From positions 1 through 64,000 of the forward strand of contig JAUXUL010000048.1 of assembly GCA_030680795.1 (NCBI GenBank): 64,000 nt of DNA. The letters run 5' to 3'. The stretch is from Anaerolineales bacterium (GTDB taxonomy: Bacteria; Chloroflexota; Anaerolineae; Anaerolineales; Villigracilaceae). Below, piece after piece: positions 40,753 to 49,814 of this stretch (its first letter is position 1; every line of letters starts with the position of its first letter). Position numbers and translations under genes: made by a program. The notes below the pieces were generated by a model. The model ran no database searches and was not told where the DNA came from. It saw nothing but the letters and a program-made list of their open reading frames with translations.

Positions 40753-41636
40753 TTTTTCTTTGCCTTCACTCTAGCTTTTGTTTTGGGAGCAGAGGTTTTT
40801 TTATCCGGTTTCGCTTTGACGCTTTTCTTTTTGGGGATGGATTTCCATACCGCCGCAATCGTCTTACGTTTTTGACGGGCAAAATCCTCACGCATCAATT
40901 CCAATTGATGCGGTTTATCCACATCCATGCACGGTTCGGCCTGCGGCCAGATGAGGGCGCGCCCCTTGATGCCGATCCTCTCTGAAGCGCGCTTCACCAA
41001 CCCTTGCAATGTGAATTGACGTGTGAACAATTGAAAAAGGGTATCCCAGCCGATGACCGCGGCCTGGCGCAAGGGACTCTTGCGATTGCCGATCAACTCC
41101 TCCCAGGTATCCAGGTGTAGTGTGGTTTGATTTACATGAATCACATTAATATCCGCGCCGCACACTTCCATGTCTTTTAATTTTGTATAAGTGCGTTTGG
41201 ATGTGGGAAAACGGGTTTCCATCACTTCACGCGGACAAACACCGTAATACAGATCATCCCTGGTCTGCATGGCGGTTTTCACCAGCCAATCCACCATGTC
41301 ACTTTTGAGGGCGGGGATGTCAGACGAAACGACCAGGACATATTCGCTCTTTTTGTTCAATTCAAGTGACTTGTTCACGCCCGCAACGATATTGGCAAGC
41401 ATGCGTCCCTGATTGGAGATGTAATGCAAAGGTTTTTTGCATGTCAAATCACTTTTTGGGGAAAGCCCAATCACGATCACATTGTCAACTTTTTTGGCAT
41501 CGCCCAGCGCATCCAAAACCCATTGCACCATGGGTTTGCCTGCAATGTCAATCAAGGCTTTCGAGTCGCCTTTGGAATAAGTGTATAAAGGCTCACCGGG
41601 CAGCGGAATTCCGCCAGCTGCTATTATGGCATCCAT
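40749..41636 (-). CDS. MobA-like NTP-transferase domain protein
   Basis: 295 aa. MDAIIAAGGIPLPGEPLY, then KALIDIAGKPMVQWVLDALG, is a nucleotidyltransferase fold of the MobA/GlmU type, with the metal-site region VVSSDIPALKSD and a late DVDKPHQLELMREDF. The last ~40 residues are a lysine-rich tail. It lies directly beside the 301-aa gene (2-bp gap) and coupled to PAP2. It may guanylate or cytidylylate a cofactor or sugar; the substrate is unknown. Confidence 0.8.
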   Translation of the reverse strand: MDAIIAAGGIPLPGEPLYTYSKGDSKALIDIAGKPMVQWVLDALGDAKKVDNVIVIGLSPKSDLTCKKPLHYISNQGRMLANIVAGVNKSLELNKKSEYVLVVSSDIPALKSDMVDWLVKTAMQTRDDLYYGVCPREVMETRFPTSKRTYTKLKDMEVCGADINVIHVNQTTLHLDTWEELIGNRKSPLRQAAVIGWDTLFQLFTRQFTLQGLVKRASERIGIKGRALIWPQAEPCMDVDKPHQLELMREDFARQKRKTIAAVWKSIPKKKSVKAKPDKKTSAPKTKARVKAKKK

Positions 41637-41638
41637 AA

Positions 41639-42544
41639 TTAATTCAACTCCTGCAATTGAGGTTCAAAGCCGAGTTTATCGAGCATTTCATTCAGTTCAT
41701 CCCAACTCAGGGCGCGTCCCTTGCCCGCAATCGCCACGAGTGCGGCTTCCATCATATTCGTGCCAAAGGAACGTCCGTCCATGACGGGCGTGGTGGTGAT
41801 GAGATATTTCACGCCCGCTTTCTTGAATTGGGCTACATCTTCGGGTGTGGTTGTGTTGGTAACGATGACTTTCCCTTGCAGGTCATCGGGCATAAAGCGT
41901 TTGATGTAGTGACAGTCGCCCGCGATCACGGTTGCCCATGTATAGTATTTTCCCCACTTGGGTGTGCGCTTCTCCTGTTTTTCGCCTGTAGGATAGATCC
42001 ACGAGAAAGGAAGGCGGCTTGCAATCGGCATAAGCAGGGCGGCCGCAAACTTAAGCTGGCTGAGTTTGTGTATGGCAATCGGAATATCTAGCCCAAACAT
42101 CAGATCGCCATAGATGGTTTCATAGCCTGCATCCGCAAACGCCCGGGAAAGTCCCCAGCGATCTATTCCCAAGGTGACAAGCACCTTGCGTCCGCGGGAG
42201 TTGATGTAATCGCCAATTTTCTGATCTAAAAATGCAGGGGCTTTATTTTCAAGCGTGTTCTTTAATCCCCCGCCGTCCACGAGCGGGGTTTTTTTTACAA
42301 ACCGCGCCATGGGTGCCACTGAATGTAAGGTATACCATTTTCCATCAACGATGGCGCCGAGATCCGCGCCGCCCACGCCAAAGGCGTCTACAGTACCGTC
42401 CAGTTCTTTGAATTTTAAAGCGGCGGCTTCCATATCGCCATCTGTGCCAATGCGTTCAATGCGAACCTTTTCGCCTAGCAATGTAACTTCCACGACCTTG
42501 TCCCGTTTGGATGAGCCGATGCTGATGCTGACTGCGCGTTTCAT
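41639..42544 (-). CDS. Conserved protein, possible Rossmann-fold dehydrogenase-like (301 aa)
   Basis: I do not know a firm function. The N-terminus is beta-rich (VVEVTLLGEKVRIERIGTDGD), the middle has DAFGVGGADLGAIVDGKWY and a segment RKVLVTLGIDRWGLSRAFADAG, and the end has KVIVTNTTTPEDVAQFKKAGVKYLITTTP. Homologues are sometimes labelled quinate 5-dehydrogenase, as I recall, but I see no diagnostic NAD-binding GxGxxG. Its 2-bp spacing to the NTP-transferase and overlap chain to PAP2 suggest a three-gene operon. No signal peptide. Confidence 0.6.
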   Translation of the reverse strand: MKRAVSISIGSSKRDKVVEVTLLGEKVRIERIGTDGDMEAAALKFKELDGTVDAFGVGGADLGAIVDGKWYTLHSVAPMARFVKKTPLVDGGGLKNTLENKAPAFLDQKIGDYINSRGRKVLVTLGIDRWGLSRAFADAGYETIYGDLMFGLDIPIAIHKLSQLKFAAALLMPIASRLPFSWIYPTGEKQEKRTPKWGKYYTWATVIAGDCHYIKRFMPDDLQGKVIVTNTTTPEDVAQFKKAGVKYLITTTPVMDGRSFGTNMMEAALVAIAGKGRALSWDELNEMLDKLGFEPQLQELN

Positions 42545-42742
42545 GAAGAATGCTCCTCAAGATGAGATAGTGCCATTTATATCACGAATCAAGAATTGGA
42601 TTGGGCGGGGTGTGAAAGCCTGCGCGCAAATATATTAGGCGGGTCGCCACTAACTAGGATGGCTTGTGCTGGTGTGCAACGCAAGCATCAGAATTGGGAA
42701 AGGTGTAAAATATCACTAAAACAAATTATTCCTGGAGGAAAA

Positions 42743-44233
42743 ATGAACTCACTGAATTTTCGCAAAGAAAAAGATTCACTCGGTGATATGCAGGTGCCAG
42801 CCTCGGCTTTGTATGGCGTGCAGACCCAGCGCGCAGTGGAAAACTTTCCCATCAGCGGTTTGAAGCCCTGGCGCGCCTTCATCTGGTCTATTGCGGCGGT
42901 GAAACGCGCGGCGGCGATTGTGAATTTAGAACTAGGCTTGTTCAATGACCGCGAAGTGGACGGTAAACATTTCACTGCAAAGCAATTGGCTGAGTCGATT
43001 GCACTGGCGGCGGAGGAAGTAATGGATGGCAATTGGGATAACCAGTTTGTTGTCGATCCTTTTCAGGCGGGCGCGGGAACGAGTCACAACATGAATGCGA
43101 ATGAAGTCATTGCCAACCGCGCTACACAAATTTTGGGCGGCGAACTCGGCAAGTATTACGTCCACCCGAACGATCATGTCAACATGGCGCAATCCACGAA
43201 CGATGTCATTCCAACTTCGATCCGTCTCGGCGCATTATGGCGGCTGGCTGAATTGTTAACTTCATTGAAGAATTTACGATCTGCACTTGAGACCAAGGCG
43301 CACGAATTTGATGAAATTGTTAAATCAGGACGCACGCATTTACAAGATGCAGTACCTGTACGTTTGGGTCAGGAATTTTCCGCGTATGCCAAGGCGGTGG
43401 AACGCGACGTGGAACGAGTCCGCAGATCGGCTGAGGGGCTGGGTCGTTTGGGAATTGGCGGAACAGCTGTCGGGTCGGGTTTGAATGCGCATCCCGAATA
43501 TCATGCGCGCATGGTGAAGAAATTATCCGAATTAACAAAGCTCCACTTAACCGAATCAGATAATCTGTTTGAGTCGATGCAATCCATGGCGGATGCGGCG
43601 GATTTCTCCGCTTCACTGCGGACTCTGGCTCTGACTCTGATCCGCATCGCAAACGATTTTCGCCTCCTCTCTTCTGGTCCTTCAACCGGTTTCGACGAAA
43701 TCAGATTACCCGCCGTTCAGCCTGGTTCATCCATCATGCCGGGCAAAGTTAACCCCGTAATGGCTGAAATGCTTGACCAAGCCATGTTCCATGTGATCGG
43801 TTGTGATACAACGGTGGCGATGGCGGCGCAGGCGGGACAATTGGAATTGAACGTGATGATGCCGATCCTGGCGCATAATTTATTTGAGATGATGCAGGTG
43901 GTGATCGGCTCAGTGAATGCGTTTACTGAGCGAACCGTGAAAGGCGTGACCGCCAACCGCGAAAAAGCTGAGGGCTGGCTGGCAAAGAATGCGATCATTG
44001 TGACCGCCTTAAATCCTGTCATCGGGTACTCGCAAGGAGCCGCGCTGGTAAAAGAAGCAATTGCAAATAATGCCTCCATCCGTGAACTGGCCATTGAAAA
44101 AGCAAAAGCTGGCACGCTGAAACACCGCGATGAAGACCGCGCTGTGAGTGTGGCAGAGATTGAGTCCGCGTTGGGGGATTTACGTAAGTTGACGGAGGGA
44201 GGGATTGCGGGAGGCGGGGGTGGAGGAGGATAA
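42743..44233 (+). CDS. aspA: Aspartate ammonia-lyase (or class II fumarase)
   Basis: 496 aa in the fumarase/aspartase superfamily. Motifs: GTSHNMNANEVIANRA, SGRTHLQDAVPVRLGQEF, IGGTAVGSGLNAHPEY and the signature GSSIMPGKVNPVMAEM. The GTSHNMNANEV and HLQDAVP forms fit aspartase better than fumarase C (GSQSNMN, HTQDATP), so I favour L-aspartate to fumarate and ammonia. The start follows CTGGAGGAAAA; an earlier ATG adds 49 non-homologous residues. It ends in a glycine run. Confidence 0.88.
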   Translation: MNSLNFRKEKDSLGDMQVPASALYGVQTQRAVENFPISGLKPWRAFIWSIAAVKRAAAIVNLELGLFNDREVDGKHFTAKQLAESIALAAEEVMDGNWDNQFVVDPFQAGAGTSHNMNANEVIANRATQILGGELGKYYVHPNDHVNMAQSTNDVIPTSIRLGALWRLAELLTSLKNLRSALETKAHEFDEIVKSGRTHLQDAVPVRLGQEFSAYAKAVERDVERVRRSAEGLGRLGIGGTAVGSGLNAHPEYHARMVKKLSELTKLHLTESDNLFESMQSMADAADFSASLRTLALTLIRIANDFRLLSSGPSTGFDEIRLPAVQPGSSIMPGKVNPVMAEMLDQAMFHVIGCDTTVAMAAQAGQLELNVMMPILAHNLFEMMQVVIGSVNAFTERTVKGVTANREKAEGWLAKNAIIVTALNPVIGYSQGAALVKEAIANNASIRELAIEKAKAGTLKHRDEDRAVSVAEIESALGDLRKLTEGGIAGGGGGGG

Positions 44234-44298
44234 AAAGGAAGATACGTTTATTAAATCGTGAATAATTCCTTATAACAATCTACATTCATATGCATTCA

Positions 44299-45414
44299 TT
44301 ACCTAGTTAGAATGATATCTACTTCTCCTTGCTTGCTACTTGTATTTCCCAAAACTATCGTTTGGGTCTTGCCTGTAACAGGTGCTTCAACAATTTTTTC
44401 GTCCCAATCAGGGAAATACTTCCGCAAAATCTCCAAAGTTGTTGTTCTTGTGAAATCTCGTATATCAGTACGCACATAGACAGTGCCAGTGTCATCCATA
44501 ATTTCTGACGCAACTGAAAAAACACTCTCTAATAACTCTATATACTCGACCTGTGACTCAAATCTGCCTTTATGCTTCTCACTCACCCACAACGGCAATT
44601 CTTCTCCGCCTAACATCCATAACCTAAGCCATTGATCTTTATGGTAATTTGTTAATCCATAATAAGGAGGGGATGTAAAAAACAAAGAACAACGTTTATC
44701 AATCTTTTTTTCAAAAGCTTCAACTTCTTTCTTCAAAACTTTAGAGCTATCAGCCATTTTGACCTTGCTAGATGTGATTTGCGGAAAACCTATTTCATAT
44801 CGCCAACGAATTCTATGCAATAGAAATTCATTAATGTCAATTTGAGGTGCTCGCAATTTCCTTTCCTTCCACCAACGAACTGAATATAAATGCCCCATTG
44901 CCTTCGATTGTCGCATTTGATTAGATAGATTTTGACCTAATTTACCGTGTAAATAAACAAGGATAAACGACATCAAAGTTCTATCAACCTTATTTGCCCG
45001 CCAGTTTAGTAAATTCCTTCCTGCCAACAGAAACGCAAGAATCTCCTTCGAATAGCACCACCGAAAAAATTCTGGCAAATCCTTTGCTAAGTCAATATAT
45101 TTTTCTCTTTTACTCGCCATCACAACTGCCCTAAAACGATCTTCAACTTGTTGCAATGGCGCGGGATTTAATTTTGTTTGGGCATAAATCCATCCCAAAG
45201 GATTAATTTCAATCCCTAATCCATGTCTTCCCTTAGTTGCCGCTGCATAAATACTGGATGCTCTGCCAGCAAACGGATCAACCACCAAATCACCTGGTTT
45301 TGAATAATTTTCTATTACTTCAAAGGCAAAATCCAATGGAAACATAGCATAATAAGGACCCACTGCCGCCCAGCGTCCTATTGGAGTACTAAGTCCCGGT
45401 TTGTATTCTCCCAT
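44299..45414 (-). CDS. Site-specific DNA methyltransferase of the HerA-NurA cassette
   Basis: 371 aa. Motif I (SAM binding) is DLVVDPFAGRASS at residues 43-54, followed by GHGLGIEINPLGW-like motif II; the catalytic motif IV is FFTSPPYYGL at 245-254, a TSPPY type that points to m4C or m6A transfer on DNA. The ~195 residues between them probably hold target recognition. It is the last gene of the operon, one base after NurA, and is AT-rich. It could mark host DNA against the HerA/NurA machine. The target site is unknown. Confidence 0.85.
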   Translation of the reverse strand: MGEYKPGLSTPIGRWAAVGPYYAMFPLDFAFEVIENYSKPGDLVVDPFAGRASSIYAAATKGRHGLGIEINPLGWIYAQTKLNPAPLQQVEDRFRAVVMASKREKYIDLAKDLPEFFRWCYSKEILAFLLAGRNLLNWRANKVDRTLMSFILVYLHGKLGQNLSNQMRQSKAMGHLYSVRWWKERKLRAPQIDINEFLLHRIRWRYEIGFPQITSSKVKMADSSKVLKKEVEAFEKKIDKRCSLFFTSPPYYGLTNYHKDQWLRLWMLGGEELPLWVSEKHKGRFESQVEYIELLESVFSVASEIMDDTGTVYVRTDIRDFTRTTTLEILRKYFPDWDEKIVEAPVTGKTQTIVLGNTSSKQGEVDIILTR

Positions 45415-45415
45415 G

Positions 45416-46786
45416 TTATTTCTTTCTTTCCTTTATTAGCCTTTTTGTCATTTCCTCAAGGACACGAGAACCAAGATTCATAGGAATAGCAGCCTCAGCA
45501 TTTGCTGAAATCAATGGGGATAACGCATTGGGGAATCGAGAGGACGCAACTTGATCGAAAAGTGCTAAAGTATCCGCCAAACGTGGGTATTGGTCAGGCT
45601 CGGCTCTTTTTTGATCTTCATGGGCTACATCCAGCATTGGCAAAGATGCAACAATCCTTGCTCCAGATTTGGTTTTATAGAAAAATTTTCTGCCAAAATA
45701 TGTTTCTTGACCATAAGGTTTCATACTATCAGAAAACACAATGTTTTTCTTGATATATTCATCAGATAACAAAGCTACAGTTTGCGGCACAAAAAGACCA
45801 CTTGTACCATTTTTATTTTGGTCTATTCGCTCAAAATGATTGACAAAAAAACCTGTTTTTTCAATACCAACAAGCAAAATACTTACTCCGTCAGTTTTCT
45901 TTTTTGCTTCTTCGTTAATTCTTCTTATCTCTCTAATAATTGGCAAAAGCAATCCAGCAGGGTGTCCAAAAAGTGCAAGAGGTCCATCCACCACTAGAGC
46001 GATGTCTGTCAGAAGATACAACAAGTTTTTTCGTTCAAACCACCGTAAAACATGAACAACTAACACACGCTCAATAGTCTGCATTATCTCAGCAAACATA
46101 GCGCCATTTGTGCTATCAGGAACCATTCCTTCATGAATACGCAGAGCATCAGTGGAATAAAGCGTCCCTTGCTTTACACAATGACATTTATACATACCAT
46201 TATTTATTTTGTATTTCGAGTCAACTGAGAGACAATTGTCGCCATAAGGGCAATTTTGCTTAACATCATCTTGATTCTTGTAACCTAGTAACGCTTCATA
46301 AGTTTCAAGCAATGTCTCGCCATCAGAGAAAAGCCTCGTTTCATTGAAAGTCTCAAATAGAGCCTTTCGTAAGGATGCATCAGAAGATTGTTCATCATCA
46401 ATAATAATGTTACACCCTGGAAAAGCACGATCAACAGATGTTGCATTTTCTGTAGCCCTGAATGCTTTAGGATCTACGGGTCTTTTTTTATCCAACTCTC
46501 GAATCTTAGCAACATCCATTAGGACGGCTGCAACTGTAACGTAACCAACCTCAGAACCAGGGAAACCTTTCTCGACAAGAACGGGTTGGTGGCTTCCATC
46601 TATCGCAAGCACCAGTTCGGGTTGCCATTTACTTGGCTCAATATCAGAATAACTTAGGGTTGATAGGGGAATACTATCTTGACTTGTATCTCTTTCCTTA
46701 GCACGACCTAAAAGACCCTTAACTTTCTCGTTTTCAACAAGTCGCCTAATTGATTTATATTCTGCAAATTCACCTTGATAGGGCAT
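45416..46786 (-). CDS. NurA-domain nuclease with a cysteine cluster
   Basis: 456 aa. LVLAIDGSHQPVL (Asp63) and ALVVDGPLALFGHPAG (Asp267) carry the acidic residues of the NurA RNase-H-like nuclease fold; RLADTLALFDQ is near the end. Between them is an insert with cysteines at 179, 184, 201 and 203 (CPYGDNC and CHC), probably a zinc site not seen in archaeal NurA. NurA is the 5'-3' exo/endonuclease partner of HerA. It lies 14 bp after HerA and 1 bp before the methyltransferase. Confidence 0.83.
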   Translation of the reverse strand: MPYQGEFAEYKSIRRLVENEKVKGLLGRAKERDTSQDSIPLSTLSYSDIEPSKWQPELVLAIDGSHQPVLVEKGFPGSEVGYVTVAAVLMDVAKIRELDKKRPVDPKAFRATENATSVDRAFPGCNIIIDDEQSSDASLRKALFETFNETRLFSDGETLLETYEALLGYKNQDDVKQNCPYGDNCLSVDSKYKINNGMYKCHCVKQGTLYSTDALRIHEGMVPDSTNGAMFAEIMQTIERVLVVHVLRWFERKNLLYLLTDIALVVDGPLALFGHPAGLLLPIIREIRRINEEAKKKTDGVSILLVGIEKTGFFVNHFERIDQNKNGTSGLFVPQTVALLSDEYIKKNIVFSDSMKPYGQETYFGRKFFYKTKSGARIVASLPMLDVAHEDQKRAEPDQYPRLADTLALFDQVASSRFPNALSPLISANAEAAIPMNLGSRVLEEMTKRLIKERKK

Positions 46787-46800
46787 ATCTTCCTCGTAAT

Positions 46801-48933
46801 CTATAGAACTGGCAACTCAAACTTTTTAACTTGGACAGGAATTACAAACAAATTACTGAGGGTTTTTACTCGTAGAAATCCTTTATCCTGAGCACGAATT
46901 ATTGATGACTCAAAATCTGCAAAATCATAGAACTTTTTCAATTCACGAGTTTCATCGGTATTATTCAAATGACCAATGAACCAATTTGCAGTATTTTTTA
47001 GGATGTTTTTCTGAATACTACTCACCTCTTGAGTCACATACACCATTCCCAGCATATACTTTGCTCCCTCTTTTGCAGTTCTTACCCAAACATCGTCTAA
47101 ATCAGTTTCTTTATCGGATGGCAACAAGTTATGTGCTTCTTCGATATAAATTAAAATATCGGGGGGTATTTGTCCCTCTCTAAATTTCTTTTGGTTTTCT
47201 CTGAAAATTTTCCACATGACACGTTCTGCAACAGACACATTAAGTTTAGGTTCACCACTGGATTGATCTACAATAACCAATCGCCCTGCAACAAGATCAT
47301 CATAAATATTGTCTGCGTAATCAGTTGAAACACTTGATGTATGTTGAGGAGCTACAATCCCAAGTAAATTGGCGGCTTTAGGATAAGCAAACATTTCCAA
47401 TAATCGTATTAAATCAGGGTCTGCCCATCCCTGACCAGTGCTAGATTTTTTGATGTAATCGGCATTGAATGCTGTATAAGCATCCGTTTTCATAAAGTAG
47501 AAAAGACCTTCAAATGCAGTCGCTAGAGCATCCCAATTTGGCGATTTGCTTTGCAGAATTTCTCCCGCTGCTTTGACCGCTTGCTCATAGTCTTGTTCTT
47601 TTTTTCCTGGAATGAAGTTAGCCATTTGTTCAACGAGCTTTGGATTAAATAATCTTTCGATTCGAGGCTTGATTGAAGATGGAACTTCAAAACCCGCTTT
47701 TTTGAGTAAAGTTCGATAAGCCAAAACCCTTCGATTAAATCTGATTAATTCGCCTTGATATTCACTGTCGTCAAAATACTTCGGATCAGGCTTATAAAAT
47801 TCAACCAATTTAAAGTTGGTTATATACTGTGCAGTGCTAATATTAGACAAAGCTTGGTTATTTATCATTTCCTTGCCTATTTGCAACATTGCTTCGTCAT
47901 AAAAATTTATAAGCATCAAATTTCGATCTGGATCATCTGGATGTTTTAGAATCCCATAGGTGACCACATCTTTTTTATTTCCACTTTTATGAGAACGCCA
48001 CACATTTTTCAACGCCGTCTTATTGATAGAAGATTTATCGGAACTGTCTTGTGTATTTTCATTTGCATATTCGCCATTAGGATCAAAAACAATCTGACCA
48101 ATTCGCAATGGCTCATTGCTAGAGAAGCGTAAATCAAAAATCGAATTAGCAATAATCTTAGTTGTGTTTGATTTCCCTGTTCTGGTCATTCCAAACAAGG
48201 CTGTTTTCTGTTGTAACAGGTCGGCTGGACTGATACTAACTTCTACATTCGAAACACCTTGAAAAGAGCGATTCGTCGAGGCATATCGAATTTCTCCAAT
48301 CGGAACACGAGAACGACTCTTCAAGTCTGCCTGACGGTCAGGGTCTTGATAATTCACAATTATTTTCAAAGCATTTTCATTGGGCTTGAAAACTTTCAAA
48401 CCTCTATTAGGATAATAGTTTGATAGGTCACTTCCAAATTTCAAAGCTAATTCCCCTTTACTATCAGTTTCCAGGAAAAATGTACCGATAACACGGCATG
48501 CAATGCCTGCAAACGACAATAAATTATTGGTTTGAGCATCCATAGTTTCAGGACTATCCCAATGTTGCTCGACTTCTCCACTTACTCGTTGAGCACTCTG
48601 TGCTCTGATACGTTGGGCTTCCACATCTCCAGGAAGTTGCGCTGCATCCATAACACGCAACAAGATAATTGAACTGTCCTCTTGTGAGAACTCAATTTTT
48701 TCTTCTAAATCAGTAATTCGAGTTGCTATTAGGAAACTTAAACTTGGAATTCCTCCAACCCTCTTTCGATGGTGGTCATGAATCTGAACCAAAGCAGTTT
48801 CATAACTTATTGAAAAGACTTCGCCAATATATTGATTTGGTTGAACAAGTTCCTTGAACCATTTTCTGGCAGAATCAACCAATTTGTTTGCATCTTTTTC
48901 TTTCAGCTCATTTTCAAGCGATGACATAGACAC
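46801..48933 (-). CDS. herA: HerA-family ATP-dependent DNA translocase
   Basis: 710 aa: an N-terminal OB-like HAS-barrel region, Walker A GMTRTGKS at residues 248-255 (FtsK/HerA clade), Walker B ILIYIEEAH at 593-601, and the following QEVSSIQKNILKNTANWFIGHLNNTDE, where the arginine-finger/sensor region of HerA occurs. It pumps DNA as a hexameric ring. A long insert (residues ~300-540) separates Walker A and B. It is the first gene of the cassette; the promoter region would be 48934-49040. Confidence 0.92.
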   Translation of the reverse strand: MSMSSLENELKEKDANKLVDSARKWFKELVQPNQYIGEVFSISYETALVQIHDHHRKRVGGIPSLSFLIATRITDLEEKIEFSQEDSSIILLRVMDAAQLPGDVEAQRIRAQSAQRVSGEVEQHWDSPETMDAQTNNLLSFAGIACRVIGTFFLETDSKGELALKFGSDLSNYYPNRGLKVFKPNENALKIIVNYQDPDRQADLKSRSRVPIGEIRYASTNRSFQGVSNVEVSISPADLLQQKTALFGMTRTGKSNTTKIIANSIFDLRFSSNEPLRIGQIVFDPNGEYANENTQDSSDKSSINKTALKNVWRSHKSGNKKDVVTYGILKHPDDPDRNLMLINFYDEAMLQIGKEMINNQALSNISTAQYITNFKLVEFYKPDPKYFDDSEYQGELIRFNRRVLAYRTLLKKAGFEVPSSIKPRIERLFNPKLVEQMANFIPGKKEQDYEQAVKAAGEILQSKSPNWDALATAFEGLFYFMKTDAYTAFNADYIKKSSTGQGWADPDLIRLLEMFAYPKAANLLGIVAPQHTSSVSTDYADNIYDDLVAGRLVIVDQSSGEPKLNVSVAERVMWKIFRENQKKFREGQIPPDILIYIEEAHNLLPSDKETDLDDVWVRTAKEGAKYMLGMVYVTQEVSSIQKNILKNTANWFIGHLNNTDETRELKKFYDFADFESSIIRAQDKGFLRVKTLSNLFVIPVQVKKFELPVL

Positions 48934-49049
48934 CCTCCAAATATTGGTGATAAGGCTTACTCAGGTTTGTCTGAATTCGAGTATAGCACAATGCACAGCT
49001 ATGTTAAATAGTAGTTCGATTGTTTTGTGTTTTCCTTGTAAAACTCGAA

Positions 49050-49139
49050 TCACGGTTTAATCACCCTCGCCCTCATCACATATTGATTGACCGTGCCGAA
49101 GCGATATTTGTATTCTTCATCGCCGCGCATGAAATCGAA
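49050..49139 (-). pseudogene. 3'-end relic of a FemAB-like GNAT gene
   Basis: 30 codons including a TGA encode FDFMRGDEEYKYRFGTVNQY followed by VMRARVIKP, matching the C-terminus of the gene at 49815-50846 (FDFMRGDEEYKYRFGAVNQY, VMRARVSKT). Synonymous differences show it is a diverged paralogue, not an exact duplicate. The rest of the gene is gone. Confidence 0.8.
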
Positions 49140-49177
49140 AGTGGAGCAGGCTTCACATAGCCCGCTCCACTTTTTTG
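49138..49177 (+). terminator. Nested hairpin with T-run between the GNAT relic and MITE copy 3
   Basis: AAGTGGAGC pairs with GCTCCACTT, with an inner GGCT/AGCC stem, followed by TTTTTTG on the plus strand. No plus-strand gene uses it now. It may belong to a lost gene. Confidence 0.6.
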
Positions 49178-49294
49178 ATTAACTCACTTTACGCACTCAA
49201 TTGTGATTCCCTGAGCGGAGCGAAGGGTCTCTACTGAGGAAATACGAGATGCTTCGCTTCGCTCAGCACGACACTACGTAAGGTGGGTGATTAA
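49178..49294. repeat. MITE-like element, copy 3 (about 117 bp)
   Basis: The left end GATTAACTCACTTTACGCACT and right end ACACTACGTAAGGTGGGTGA are inverted. The interior GTGATTCCCTGAGCGGAGCG continues AAGGGTCTCTAC and ends GATGCTTCGCTTCGCTCAGC, shared with copies 1 and 2. It lies just before brnA2. Confidence 0.75.
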
Positions 49295-49300
49295 GGAAAT

Positions 49301-49531
49301 TTACTGTCCTGCCTGCAAATGTTCCGCCAGCCACATTTTGATGATCCCCTGGCGGGTAACGCCGCGTCGCTTCGCTTCACGGTCGAGCGCGGCAATCATC
49401 CAGACAGGAAAGTCCACATTGATTCGTTTCTGTTCCTCGGCAGGACGGCGCGCTTTGGTTAGGTCAAGATGTTCGATGATGCTATCGCCATCATCGAATT
49501 TTTTATCAAAGGTAGATGCTTTAGTTTTCAT
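49301..49531 (-). CDS. brnA: BrnA-family antitoxin, copy 2
   Basis: 76 aa from the ATG at 49531 (MKTKASTFDKKFDDGDSIIE). The C-terminal half RINVDFPVWMIAALDREAKRRGVTRQGIIKMWLAEHL is a ribbon-helix-helix with the canonical BrnA RxGVTRQxxIKxWLAEHL ending. It overlaps BrnT by 11 bp and is the second gene of the operon. Confidence 0.92.
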   Translation of the reverse strand: MKTKASTFDKKFDDGDSIIEHLDLTKARRPAEEQKRINVDFPVWMIAALDREAKRRGVTRQGIIKMWLAEHLQAGQ

Positions 49532-49781
49532 ACAAGTCAATCTCCTCATCTGTTGAACGCCGCATCGAAATAATACGGATGTTTTTGCTGCGATATGTAA
49601 TCACTGCCGACCAATATTTGCCTTTGATTTTTCCAATAACAAGAAAACGCGGCTCGTCCGTAGTCTTTGAAGGGATTTCAATATATTGTTCATCATCCCA
49701 TAATGCCTGTGCGTCAGCAAAATCGATCTTGTGTTTGACAAGATTTAAATCGCTTTTGCGTGGATCATATTCAAAAGGCAT
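49521..49781 (-). CDS. brnT: BrnT-family toxin, copy 2
   Basis: 86 aa: FEYDPRKSDLNLVKHKIDFADAQALW, RFLVIGKIKGKYWSAVITY, NIRIISMRRSTDEEIDLYEN, a textbook BrnT ribonuclease. It differs clearly from copy 1 at 14810, so the two modules were acquired separately. It lies between the MITE and the GNAT gene's 3' end. Confidence 0.94.
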   Translation of the reverse strand: MPFEYDPRKSDLNLVKHKIDFADAQALWDDEQYIEIPSKTTDEPRFLVIGKIKGKYWSAVITYRSKNIRIISMRRSTDEEIDLYEN

Positions 49782-49814
49782 AATGAAATTATACCTGACT
49801 TCAGGAGCGCCCCG

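Noticed and set aside
42596-42742. Longer aspA start at 42596
   Set aside because: It adds 49 residues with no family match; the ATG at 42743 has a strong ribosome site.
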